From Maylandia zebra (taxonomy: Eukaryota > Chordata > Actinopteri > Cichliformes > Cichlidae): DNA of 64,000 nucleotides. The stretch is taken from assembly GCF_041146795.1 (NCBI RefSeq), contig NC_135176.1, positions 26,111,786-26,175,785 on the forward strand, written 5' to 3'. This document shows, piece by piece, positions 1 through 13,500 of the stretch. Every line of letters begins with the position of its first letter. The stretch's first letter is position 1. The notes beneath the pieces are model-generated. The model saw only the letters and a list, made by a program, of their open reading frames with translations, was not told the DNA's origin and searched no databases. A program made the translations under genes and the position numbers.

Positions 1-1541
1 TAATTTTGCATGGCAGATCAAAATTTGATGGTCCTTTTCTGTGTTCATAATTCCATCAATCTCCAACACCACTGGCTGAAATACCAAACCATGACAGAGC
101 CTTGTCTTATATGCATAAAGACAACTAGTGCACAAGTCAACTTGAAAAAAAAAATACAATAAAGTATGACTCCTTTGAAGAAGCAGCCAGCCCGGAAATG
201 GGTATTATCAATTATCTTCTGTGGATTAAAACACATGGCATATGTGCTATCTATCCAAAATAAGATGTTTACTATAATGCAAAAAAAAATCCCCAAACAT
301 TGCTGCTCATTGATTTATTTTTCTTTAATACTTACTGGGGAACAGCCAAACTCCTTAGGCGGATTAATTCTGTTTGGGTGTTTGTGATGCTGCTTTGGTT
401 TTGGGAAGGAACAACAGCTGGAACAGCTTCAAAGCCTGCCCACACAAGTCACAATAATAGTCTCAATAATAAGCACGCAGAGAGTATTTAAAACATTTAT
501 TTGTATCATCACAGAGCACAAGTGAAAGACTGAAATCAGTGGGCAAAAATGGCTGTTACAGTAGCTCATCTAGAAATCCTCATTCATTCACGATAACGTG
601 TTGCATCTGCGACACAAAACAGGATTGCCAATATCAAGTCTCCTTTCAAAAGGCTTACAGCGTTTACAGATAGACCTTCAAAGATAATAAAGTAATATAA
701 AACATATATTTTTTAAAAATCTATTAAACACTATTATTTTCTGTGCAGTATAAATTTTGTGGGTTTTTTTTAGTCTTGTATATTCACAATCCAAATATCA
801 ATCCAGTCACTTACTGCAGAGCTGAGCGACAGGACAACTGTTAACACTTTTTCAAGTTAACGGGGTAGCCCAGCTAAACATTTCCATATATGAACATTTG
901 CACCAATCAGAATTTCAATGCCTCACTGTTCTCCAGCAAGCTGGTTTTGTAAATTGAGATGGTCAGAGCTACTTAAATCTTTATCGGTCTCTTTGTAGCA
1001 GGTAACATAAAGACAGTTTCAGACAAGTTTCAAACTTTTAGGTGTTACCTGAAAAGATAATCCCCGCTTTAGAGTTGCTGGTTCTCCATCTTGTACCAGG
1101 CAAAACATAGCAATACTGCAACCTTTTGGGCTTCTTTTTGGATATCCTTGTGATGTAGTCCTTAAAATTTTAAGTACAGTTTGTACCTCTTTTACACATT
1201 ATAGCTGTTTGCGTATGGTGAGCAGTCAAAGTGCATACCTTAATATTCTTGAGAAGAACATTGACTTCTTTTTGAGGCTTTTGGGGTAAAATGCCACGAT
1301 ATGTGTTCTTGTAATAATTATGTATTCGTGTGGTGACAGCCCTGCATGGTCCATCATTTACCCACAGGGTTTGCTATGTGAACAAGGCAAGTGTGCAATG
1401 CAAAACAGCAGATATACTAAAATAAACAATCTGTGCTAAAACTACATGATGTCTCCGCCCTACAGTCTGTCAGTGGAGAAGAAACCATCAGCCGGGACAC
1501 TTTCAGTTAAGATACACAGTTTAAAAAGAGTTGTTGGGATT
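1..1541 (-). other. usp28: Probable usp28 3' UTR and downstream flank
   Basis: This stretch lies beyond the usp28 stop codon and has no coding similarity. It is AT-rich. On the minus strand AATAAA occurs at 496-501 and again at 314-319, so a 3' UTR of about 1.0-1.2 kb is plausible. No transcript evidence is available, and the true cleavage site may lie elsewhere or outside the window. The short open frames here look like chance. Confidence 0.35.
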
Positions 1542-4500
1542 TCACTTCACAATGACCACTGATGTGTTGTGGATGGATTCCATAACAGCAGCCAGGCGAC
1601 TGCACAGGTCGTAGGCCTGGGTGACGTGGACTTTGGGAGGGTCTTTAAGCACTACTGTGTCAGCTGAACCGTCCAGAACTCTGGGAAGCAACTCGCCGAG
1701 CTTCACCTGCAATGACTCTGAACACAAAGGAAGAGCAGCAGAAGTGAGCGACTTAGTTTATTGTTGATTTTCTTTATTGCAGTTTTGTTTCAATTTAAGG
1801 TTTAAATTTTAATTAGCTAGCAGCATTACTGGTATAGAATTAAATGTATGTGTGTAATTACAGCAAAATGTTGTCTAAGGGTGCACCTACACTATTGAGT
1901 ATGCAAACTTTATACTGTATTGACTCAATATAAGCCTTTATGCCTCTGTCCCACATTCCTTTTAATTTAAATGTATTTCAAACTCTCAGAATAAGGGATC
2001 CTCATCTACTGTATACACATAAAATATTTATTCAAGATGCACCAACATGCTGACTTAAAGTAATTTGATTACATGTGAATTTTCCATATAATTTTGTTAC
2101 ATAAGTCATAATGTAAAATTTAATGGAATCTGGTCAAATGAAATTTACTTTACTGGTATACATCCAGTTTATATCAAGCACATTTTCCTCAGTGATGAAT
2201 TATTTGAAAAAATAAACCCTTTCTTTCATATATGTCAGTTGCATTTAACTGAAAATTAATGATTTGTGTTTATTGAAAGTTAAAAAATAATTGAGTGTAT
2301 TTTGACATTTTTGATGCAAACCCTACAGCAACCTAAAAGCATCCTAAAAGTCGGTATTGCAGAAAATGCACAAAACCATGGCAGCAAGCCACCTTATATA
2401 TTTATTTCTTTTTGAGCTGCTGTAATTAAAACTTCTAGCTCATCATATGAGACATCATGTATACAGCTATAAGAATAATAGAGCTGGACGGTACAGACTG
2501 ATGTACAATCTAAACTTACGATCCATGTCTCGGCCCAGGCAGCAGCACCAGTGGCTGCGGATGGCCTCCATTGCATCTCGGTCTTCCTGGGGTAAAGTCG
2601 AGTCCCGGTTCATCAGGTGAAGGCAGGGGATGACGGCTTCATCCATGATGGCAATACCCTCTTCTACTTTGGCCTCCTCACCGCTGCAAAATAGCTGCGA
2701 TGCGCTCTCATTTAGTGCCTGTGTGGTGGATGACAGGACATATGTACAAACCCTGTTCTGAAAATGCTAGGATGCTGTGTAAAGTGTAAAAAAAAAAACA
2801 GAATACAATGATTTGCACATGTTATCACCCTATATTTTAATCACAAGCACCGGAACCACTGTGTAGCCCTCTCAACTCCTTTTAACAGCAGTCTGTAAAC
2901 ATCTGGGATCTCAGGAAAACAGCTGCTGAACTTTTGGGAATGTTGTCTCATTTTTGTCTAATAGAGGATTCTAGCTGCTCAACAGTCCTGAGCTTCCTTG
3001 TTTTATCTTATTCATTTGATTATGCTTATGAAATGTTTTCAGCTGTTTTAAGGTCTGGACTGCAGGGCATGAAGCCATGCTGTTGTAATAGATTCAGCAT
3101 GCGGTTTAGCATTGTCTTGCCGAAATATTCAAGGTCTTTCCTGAAAAAAACTGTCATCTAGATGGGAGCACAAGTTGTTCTAGAACCTGTATATATCTTT
3201 AAGCACTAATGGAGCCTTTCCATATGTGTAAGCTGCCAATTCCATAGGCACTAATGCAGGCTTTTTAAACTGAGTGCTGATGATAAGTCGGATAAACCCT
3301 TTCCTCTTTTGTCCAGAGGATGCAGCGTCCATGACCACGGAGCAGTTTTCCACTTTTGCTCAGTCCGTTTTAAATGAGCTGTGACCCAGAGAAAACATCA
3401 GCCTTTCTGGATCATGTTCATATATGGCTTCCTCTTTGCGTGACAGAGCTTTAACCTGCATTTGCAGATAATATGGGGAACTGTATTCACAGACACCAGT
3501 TTCAGGAAGTCTTCCTGAGCTCATGCAGTGATTTCCATAACAGAATCAGGCCTGATTTTATTATAGTGCTGCCTGAGGGCCTGAAAATCACAGGCATTCA
3601 GATTTTTCCAAATTTTAGAACCTTTTCATGATATTTCACGAGTCATATTTCACGAGTCTTTGCAATTTTACATGGAGGAACATTATTCTGAAATTTTTCC
3701 ACAATTGGCAGACACATTTTCTTTTTGAAGATTGGTGAACCTCTGTCTGCTTTACTTATGAGAAACGCTGCCTGACTAGTTACCCAATCATGTAACTGAC
3801 CTGTTGCCAGTTAACCTAAGTAGTGAAAATTGTTCCTCCAGCGGTTTCTTTTTAGCACCACTCACACCAGTTGCCTTGGTCCCAACTTTTTTGAGACGTG
3901 TTGCTGCCATCAAATTCAAAATGAGGTTGATACTAAACTATTTTAAATGTAGGGCATTTTAAAAGTAAAGGTTCGAGAGACACAATCAAAAGCTGCAAAA
4001 CAGCAATTAAAGAACCGTCGTTTCCAAGTCAATATACTTTATAAAATTCAATACATTGGAGAACAAATCTACTCCTGCTCTAATACTGTCCGACTAGATT
4101 TTATACAGGCTGTAATGGGAAACTAAACCAAGCGCAGCTTATCAAAACATTTCCTCTCCTAAATGTGGCCCTCTTGGCCAGTCAGTCCTTCTATCCACAT
4201 TTTTGGTACAGAGAAATATATTTTAGAAAATGTCAGGGGGACATGGATCACTCCCAGAGGATGGATTCTAATGATCTGCAAACATCTTATTTTAAGCAAA
4301 CCAAAACCTCTTATTTTTAGATACTTTTTCTTTATTGATATTTCAGACTTTATAGAGAAGAATCGAGCTCAGCGATCTATCTGCAATTGGACGGAGTGGA
4401 AAATAGTCCTACTCACAGTGAGACACTTCCTCCTGTAAACAGCAATGAGAGACTTGTCCACACCACGTTTCTCTCCGTTTCGCAGCAGGGTGCTGTTGGT

Positions 4501-7500
4501 CTCGTAGGCGTGGGCCAAGTAATTCAGTGCATCACGCATCCTGCAGTACGCAAAGGCAACAACTGCTGTCATATTACACAAAAAATACACTTTTTGTAAA
4601 AAAAGAAATGGTTATTTCCCACACAATGTAATCAAAATGTAAGCAAAATATTTAGTTTTATGATCTGAAAACATATGAAAAGTATTTAAAATGAGGGTCC
4701 CCATGCTTTTAGAAATTGTTTCGTGTTATGTTACTCTAAAGTTATAGTATTCAAGGATATAGATATCTGAACTGTACTATCATTAACTATTCTTTGGTAT
4801 GTATATCCTGGCTTTAAATGAGTGCATCTTTACTCTGTGTAAAGAATTCATAACTTAATAGGCAGTGTCAAAAGGATCAGTGATGTGTGAGATTTTTTAT
4901 GTGTAACGCACGAATGAGCACAAACAACCATATATTAATCTGGAAAAATGTGGTCAGACACATGCTGATCGGGTAGGGTTGTGCTGAATATTCGACACCT
5001 ACTTCCCGTGCTGGTAATGCTCCAGCCCAGTCAACAGATAGACAAAGACCGTCCTGAACAGCCTGTAATCGTCATGCCACTGCTGTGAGAGAGCAAACAG
5101 AAATATCACCATCACGTAATTCCCTCTTTTACACTCCTCCTATTTTTTCCACTTGACAGTATTTGAATAAAAACTTCTATTTTGTAGAAAAAAAGAAAAG
5201 AAAAAAAAAAGAAGTAAAATCAGACTGTTAGAGGCTGCACAGATATAAAGACATAGAGAATATGTCATTTAATCAAAGACAAGTTTGGTGTTAGGTTTAT
5301 GCTATATTCTTGATATAAGAAACAGTTTATTACTGCAGTCTGTGATTGGTGTCTTCACCATCCCAGCTGTCTTTCCATGCTGGACATAGTTCTCATTCCA
5401 GTGTAAACAAATGTCACTGGGTTTACATGCTCCCTACTGGAATGTCAACCACGCAGACCCAAATAAACACAGATTAGGGATTTAATATACTGAACACAAA
5501 CAAACTTCCTTCATAAAGCTGAGATAGCCATGTAATAATATTTTTATAAACGCAAAATACTTAATAAAACTGACATTTGAGAGCAGTGCAGGGTGTCTAT
5601 TTTTACTTTTGGATTTTTAGCCTTTTATTGCTATTAAAGGCAAGAATGAGGTGATTTGGCCACAAATCTGTTAACAGAGCCACTAATTTTCCACAGATGC
5701 TCAGCAGTGGAACAAAAATTCAACCCAGTGAAGCTACTTAACAGATGTCTGCCCCTGTTCTGTTTTGGGGGCAAGTCTCAGCTGCTGTTACAGATCACTG
5801 CCATATTGCATCATGGACCTAATGACATTTTTTCATCAAATATCTGTTTGAAAATTATACTAATTTCTTTATTTGCATATTTATGATGTTTTCCCTGCAT
5901 AAAAAAATCAAACATTTTATCCGTTCAGCCTAGAGACGGTACCATGTATTCTTCCATGTCCATGTCTTCTGGCTTAATGAGACGAAGTTTGGCCCGGGCT
6001 TCCCTCATGATACTGATGGCTCTGTAAGTACCAAAAATGATAAATGAAGTTTAACAGCAAATGCATGGAAAGGAGAAGATACTGTAAAGTTACAGCTCTG
6101 AACTCTGGACACTAGATGGCACAATATGCATGCTATATATTCTACTGTATTTTTAGTTACCATTCTGCTTTCCAGCCACAGTATTACACTCCTATTCCTG
6201 TATATACACACACGCTACAACCTTGAAATGCCTCTGTTCTATGTTAGTTCATTTATAAACTTTTTTATTTGGGGTAATCTAGGACAAAATTCATCTGTGT
6301 TACAATTATTTTGGCCACTCAAGGACTGTGTGCACCTCTCATCAAAACTGAGGTTGCGGTCAGTAAACTGCTCAAGCAGCGTCCTCTCAATGACACGCTT
6401 GGGTGCCTTGTTCTGGAAGAAGTAGACCAGAGCGTGCTGCAGACGTGCATCCTCCTGTGGTGTGGTCTCCTCTTCAGAGAGCTCATACAAGCGCGAATAC
6501 TCTTCATGGAAAGCCTGAAAGAACCACGGGAAATTTTAATGTTTTTAATGCTTTATTTAATTAATTGTACACTTTAAGGCCTCAGTGTGACTTATACAAG
6601 GACCGCACATTTCACAAGTTAAAGTATTTTCTTTGTTGTTTAAAATCTAGGAAATATGGGGATTTCATCATGACTTTAGTGACAAAGTTAAAATACAGAT
6701 CTTGCTATTGATGTTAATCTTTTTAAATATGAAACACTGTGCTTCATAGAAGTTCTTTATCAAATACAGAAAGAATACTTCAAGAGGCTTCTCACCCTGC
6801 AAAGTGAATCTTGCTTCCCAAGCTTATTGCAAGAGAACCTCCAGTTTAGGATAAAAGGAATTCCTTCAGGGATTAACTTCTAGCGAAAAAGTCCCATAAA
6901 ATGCGCATTTTTGTTTTTGAGTGGATTTTTAATAAAACTGTCTCGCAGAGAGATAAAAACTGCAATTAGAGCACGGGTTGATCCAAGGACAGTTTATGAG
7001 TATCTGGGTCTAAATCAGGTCAAATCAGTCATACAGCTTTTACAGATTTTTTGCAATTTAGAGTTGATGTGTGATTAAAAGAACATCAATATCCCAAACA
7101 AAAAATACCTTGATGAGGCCAGCCTCAGGACCCTCCTTATCAAAAATTTGTCTGGCCTTGGCTATGGCTAGAATGACACCCTGCATAGCTGGAGTTAGCA
7201 TCATCTGGGAAATGACATGACAATGTAGAGAAAAAAGAGAATGATTATACCATGAAATGACAGATAATTAGTCCAAAGGGTAAACAAAGAAAAAACATAT
7301 GACACATATGATATATGACTCAAAACCTATTGTATCTCTTTAAATCTCATCAACGTTTACATTAACCCTGCATTTGATCATTTAGCTTATATTTGTGTCC
7401 ACTGACTAGGAAAGCTATCAGCTGCAGGTATGTATTTATAACTGCTTAAATCACACTCCATTAAGACATTAGGCCTTACCTCTTCATTGTATCCGTCAGC

Positions 7501-10500
7501 ATCCGCCCTCACCATGATCCGGCCCACATTGGGGATCTCCACTTCTGAGACCTCATTCTCAGTCTGTCGTGGTCTGGCTGGAACCTCCTGCTGCTGCTGC
7601 TGCTGCTCCTGATTGCTTTGCTCTGCGATAGGTTCAGGAGCCTCTCCAGAAGCCTGGGGCTCTTCTTCAGTTTCAGAGACGAGGCCGGCCACCTCTGGGT
7701 CATCCTTCTCTACGTGGATGTCAGATGGTGTCTGATCGCAAAGCTCTACATCAGGGCCAGGGATCTGACAGAGAAAGTTTTCAGATAGAACACGTTAGTA
7801 TATACTCTCTTATATCAGCGTATGCTTTCACAGCTTTTGGGGGTCTTGTCAGCATACCAGTAAGCTCTGGAAGTCTAGTACCTGGCTTGAACAGTGTGTC
7901 TCAAAGTGCTAATTTACAGTACTTTGCAATTCTAACAACAAATGTATTCAATGAGAAACATGGTGAGAAATATTGTGATTCAGAATAGTTATCTGCATTC
8001 AACAGAAGCGGGTTATCTGGGTCAGCAAAAACAGTTATGTTTATATTATGATCACAACAAAAAGTGCAAAAATTACTTCAAATAACTACTTGTTATCTGT
8101 ACACTAATCTAAATAGGTCTCTAAATAAGCTCTACATAAGTCCTGAAGGGTCATCACCATGCTAACTGGGGAAATCTGATCGCTGACCCAGATGGACGCA
8201 CTTTATTTTTGTGGCCTAGAATTTCTGACCCATATTCAACATGGTAGGGTAGGGAATGATAGGGTGAGGTGTCGTGTACTTGTTCACCTGATTCTGCGGC
8301 TCCTTCTCCTCTGAATCAGAGCTCTGGCTGACCCCCGTGGTGTCAGTGACTGTTGGAGTGCTGGTATCACCTGGCTGGCAGCCAGGGCCCTCTGGTGGTG
8401 GGGGAGATAAATCTGTTTGCGCTAAGGTCAAAAAAGAAAGACAGGCTTTGACTCTTCATGTGTCTTTTGAAAAGAAGAAGTGCTAAATATATAATTACAT
8501 TACTGGATATATTCTAATCTCATCTGGTATTAGAGACCCCACCTAGAAGGTCTGAGCAATGATACAGTCTATTCGTCCAGCCTGAGGGCAGACTTCTGTC
8601 TAGAGTTAAGAAAGCTCTGCAGTAACAAGTGTTCATTACATTTTTGATGGGCTCTTGTTACACAGCCAATAAAACTACATTGGAGGGAGGTGATTTTGTT
8701 GGAGAGAAAGTGATAACTGACACCTGCTTAATTGGACAAAGAAGTGCAATCAACTAGTTCAATATTTCATGTAGAATTAGATTTTCTTCTATTGAGAATT
8801 GCTTATCCTTGCTAATTATATTTTGGGTCCATACAGTTTTTAAATACAATGTCTACTGCTGTTTTGGGCTCCTTAGGCTAAAGCTTGAACAGATATATAA
8901 TACTTTGTGTTTTAATCTGCTTCTTAAGTCTCATCCTGTATATATTGTGCTCCTGAAAGAGGTTCAAGATTTGATTGAACTGGCTTAGTTGCCCTGGTGT
9001 GAACATAATTACAATGACTACATGTTTCATATACATGTCCACATTATCTAGAGTGGTGATGAAATATTTTATGTCATTCTCACTTTTTCAGGCATCACTA
9101 CAGACCTTCTGGCTCTTTTCTGAGATCAGGTTCTGGCTCTTTCTCTGCTTCTTGGTCTGGCTGTGGCTCTGGAGCAACTCCTTCATCCACCTCTTCAGTA
9201 GTGGATCCTGACTGGGGTGCTGGCTCAACAGGTGACTGCTGTATGTTATCCAGACTGGGACTTGTGGGCTCTGCAGAGGCGGTGGACTCTTCCTGCGGGG
9301 TTGCTGTCTGGCAGAACTGCTCCTCCCATTCGCTGAGCTCCTGCTGGAACCAGCGGTTATCTTCGTGGACAAAGCGCCTGAGGATGGGTGGCAGAGAGTC
9401 CATGCCATGGAGCACCTGGCCCGTCTCATCATCTGTGTCTTCTGGGTGGGATGTAAGACATTTTAGTTAGGAAATTAACTGTCATTTATTATCATTTTAA
9501 TGCCTTTCAAGTAATACCATTTGAATTCATGCATATTAATATCCATTGTACAAATAGGTATTTCAATATGCTACTATACTTAAAATGTTTGCATAGAAAA
9601 ATGTTTATGCGTTTCTAGTTTCTAGTATCTAGCCACTACTTCACTACTGGGTGAACTCCATATAATTTATACATAAATTGTTTTCATTTCAGTTTCCTTT
9701 ATCTTTACTGAATCTCACTACATGAGTCCAAGTTACAGGAAAAAACATATTTTTTGCTCCTTAACGTTGCTTAGCACTTACATAAGTACATACATAAGTG
9801 ATGCTGTCTATCTAGTGATGTGTCCCCTCATATAAAAGGTCTTGAATATTTTAAAGACCTCAGAGTACCGTATCACCCCAACAGACTCACTCAGCAGTTC
9901 ACAGACTGCTGGCTTGTGGTTACTACAGTATTTATAGGTAGAATAGTCACTCTTCTGCGGAACCAGCTTCCAGTTTAGTTTCAGGAGACAGACACCCTCT
10001 CTACTTTTGAGATTAGGCTCAAAACTTTCCTAAGGTTATAGTTAGGGCTGGATCAGGTGACTTTAAAAAAACATCTTTTAGTTACACTACAACAGACCTT
10101 TGCTGCTGGGGGACTTGCAATGAAGCACAGAGTGTTCTTTCTTCTTTAATAACCATTCTTTCACTCTCCTTTCACTCTACATGTATTTATGCACACTCAC
10201 AGCATCTCTTGTCCTGTCTCCCCCTCCTCTCACCTCTAGCCCCTCTCTAAGCCTGGTTGTGCCCAAGGTTTCTTACTGTTAAAAGGGAGTTTTTCCTTCC
10301 CACTGTCGCCAAGTGCTTGTATCCATCATCTTACAATATAAAGCGCCTTGGGGCGACTATTGTCGTGATTCGAGCTATTTAAAACTGAACTGAATTGAAT
10401 ACTGGAATGAGGAATTCTTGACAAACCATTTTTATAATGATATGCTGAGCATTTTGTTTCATAAATACAGTGTGAATTTTAAATTTACTTGAATTTGGCA

Positions 10501-13500
10501 AATGAAATGTACTAGTTTGGTATACATTTATAAATCTATAAAATCTCAAATAAATCCTGGCTAATAAACAAAGTGATAAACCTTTGTTTTAAAAATAAAT
10601 ATATTTCAGTTGAATTGACTTGAATGGTACACCTCCGCTTGTCAGCTATAGTATGTTGATGCTTTGGTTTCTGCTCAGGTGTTTGATAGCATTCCTCTCT
10701 TGAATATTAAGGTTGGACAAAGGAATCTTTGCACTGGAGAGAGCAGCTGAAACCTCTGAACTGCCTCTTTGCATCAAGTAAACGGAGAACACTCTGCAAA
10801 AATTGCTTTCATTCCTCTCATTTCCTCTTAAAAATAAAATAACTGAAAGGTAGGTGTACCTGTGATGAGCTGAGGTAGCCTGTCGTCAATGTACATTAGG
10901 CAGTAGGCACTTGCGTTGGTCATGCCTCCAAAGGAGTCTCGCTCCAGCTCATCCCACGATGACTCAGTGACACTTATGTCATTGTACTTCAGCCAGCGCT
11001 GGTTAGCATGGTCATAGATGTAAGCCCAGTAATGACCAGCTGATGCCTGGCCTTCATGGACAAGCACTGCATGGAGTCTGTAGGGGGCCTAAGAGTCACA
11101 CGAGAGACATAGAGAAAGAACACTGGAATCCAGCTTCCCAACTTAATATCAGCTGTTCGCCATGAACTGCAACATTACTTTCAGTTGACCTGTTCTGATT
11201 TGTGTCCTGTTGTCCTGTTTACATGACACTATTTTCTGTTTCTCTGTAGATATCAGTAAAGTTTAATGTAATCTCAGCTCATTCACTTTCTACAGCTGCA
11301 GATGTAAAATATGTAATTGAATTGCTAAATTAGGTGAGTGTGCAGGCCTTACCTGGCAGAGACTGTTGTCTGAGTACATGCCCTCGAGCGTCTGAGTGAG
11401 CCTGTCAATGCTGGCCTTTAGTTCTGGCAAACAAGCAAAAAATAAACACAGACCCTGAAAGGAAATGATTTTCATAACTGTTGGAACAAAAATAAGTCAA
11501 TCTGAATAATACTAATTTGCATGCTTGCATAGCTGTCCTACATTTTATATGATATGTGCCATAATGGAGAAGTTGAGAGAGCCGGCCAAATGTCTATCAC
11601 CCGTATTCAAAGAAATATGACTCATCTTGACATTTAACATATTCTGATGTATTGTCTGCGCCTGAATGAGTCACAGTCAGCAGAAGAACATTGGCTCTAT
11701 TTTTGTGCAGGTGCACAGCTCTGTGCCAGTACACTTTTTGTTCTTTACTCACCTGCAGCACTTATATTTAATGAAATGTATTTTATTCCACTGAAGATGG
11801 CGAATAAGTGTAGCAGACCAAGTGTCATTGGAAACCGTGGGGCTCATTGCAATTTCACTGTCAAGGCTACCCACATTAATGCATCATCATCATCTGCTGT
11901 ATCCAGTTTGGCAGCAGTTTTATTGAAGCATATCTTTAAGCACAGTGTTTTTATTACTGGGTGTTCAAGTGAGTTTATATAATGTGGAATATGCCAGACA
12001 AGGTAAAAAACCCAAGGAGATTTATGACCCCACTCTACTCTATGCATGTTTGGGTTTTATACTATGCAGCTTGATTGTTTTGGTTTACTCACTCTGAACT
12101 TATCAACCCTCAAGCAAGGCACCAAAAGACAAATCGTTTGCAGCTTAACAACTGAAAACACAACACAAAGAAAGCTGAAGGATGTTATGATTTCATATGA
12201 TGCTTACAAAGCAATATAAGTAAATCTTTAAGGTAATATCAATGTGGGTATAAAAAGAGAATTATCATTAGCATACCATTTATGTCATTCTCAACTTCAG
12301 TCCTCCAACGCTGAAGACAGGTTTTAGCAAAGTGCAGCTCTTCTTCTGTGATGCTGTGGGGGGCAGGGTGTGGTGGGCAGTCAATAGGTTGTCTGCACTG
12401 AGTGAAGGGCTTGTATATGGGGGTCCTCTGGCAACTGGAAACACTGGAACCCAGGCTCTCTGATGAAACTGATTCTCCGGGATCACTAAAGAAGGCAAGA
12501 ACAACGACACAGCAGTTACAAGCATGTCAGGATTTCCCATTTAAAGAGACGACTGTGTGGAACCACACTAACTGAGAATAAATTAAATCTATTAAAAGAT
12601 GATTTCATTTTCGAGATCCCACTTGTGGCCTCGGTGAGTATAATGCTGTTGCTCTACACAAGAAGAGTAGAGTTGAAAAAGGTAAACACCTGCTTTCTTT
12701 GGCAATGGCTTCACTGAGGGGGGCACTTGGAGGAGTCGGTGACGATGCGGCCTGTCTCGAGTCTTCAGCTGGGGAAACGCTAGTCGGCTTGGTGGTAGCA
12801 AACTCCAGCACAAACTGGAGCATGTCAGCTAGAGGGTACTTTGTAGGTCCAGAGCCATAGTTTTTATAACTGTGAGTAAAGAAAGCAGATAATTAGATGG
12901 AGATTTGACCTTAAAAAAAAGAAAGGATAAAACTTACCACTCAAGTTTCTGTTGAAGGACTGCCAGTTGCTCCTTTAGTTTCTTTACTTCTCCTCTCCTC
13001 TCATGGGTCTGCTCAATGTTTTTGTGAAGATATCTGTAACCACAAAAACAAGAAGATTCCTACAATTAAAAATGTGGCAAAGTTATATTTAAATATTTAC
13101 ACCATACACACATCATAAAATACCAATGGAATAAAGTTGGATGACCATTTTGGTGGAAATGACCGCGGCCTAAGTTATCAACAAGCCTAGTCTGGAACCA
13201 TCCCCCTCTGTTTTAAACTCACCTGTCCATATAAATGATTTGAGGAAACTCCAGTTTCTTATGTATCTTCTCAGGGCGCCCAAGCTGGGTGTTGAATTCA
13301 AATCTCGAAAGTTCAAATGTCAAGACTGGTGGTAGCTTTTTGAACCATCTCTGAAAACATGAATAAATAAAGAGTTTCTTAGCAGATCATTAAATTTCAC
13401 AAACTCTAGCCGAGCGTGCTGCACAAAGAGAGATTCAATTTTAAGTTTATCAAATTCTTCACCTCACGTCCAGATGTGACATGATGCTCTGAATGAACCG

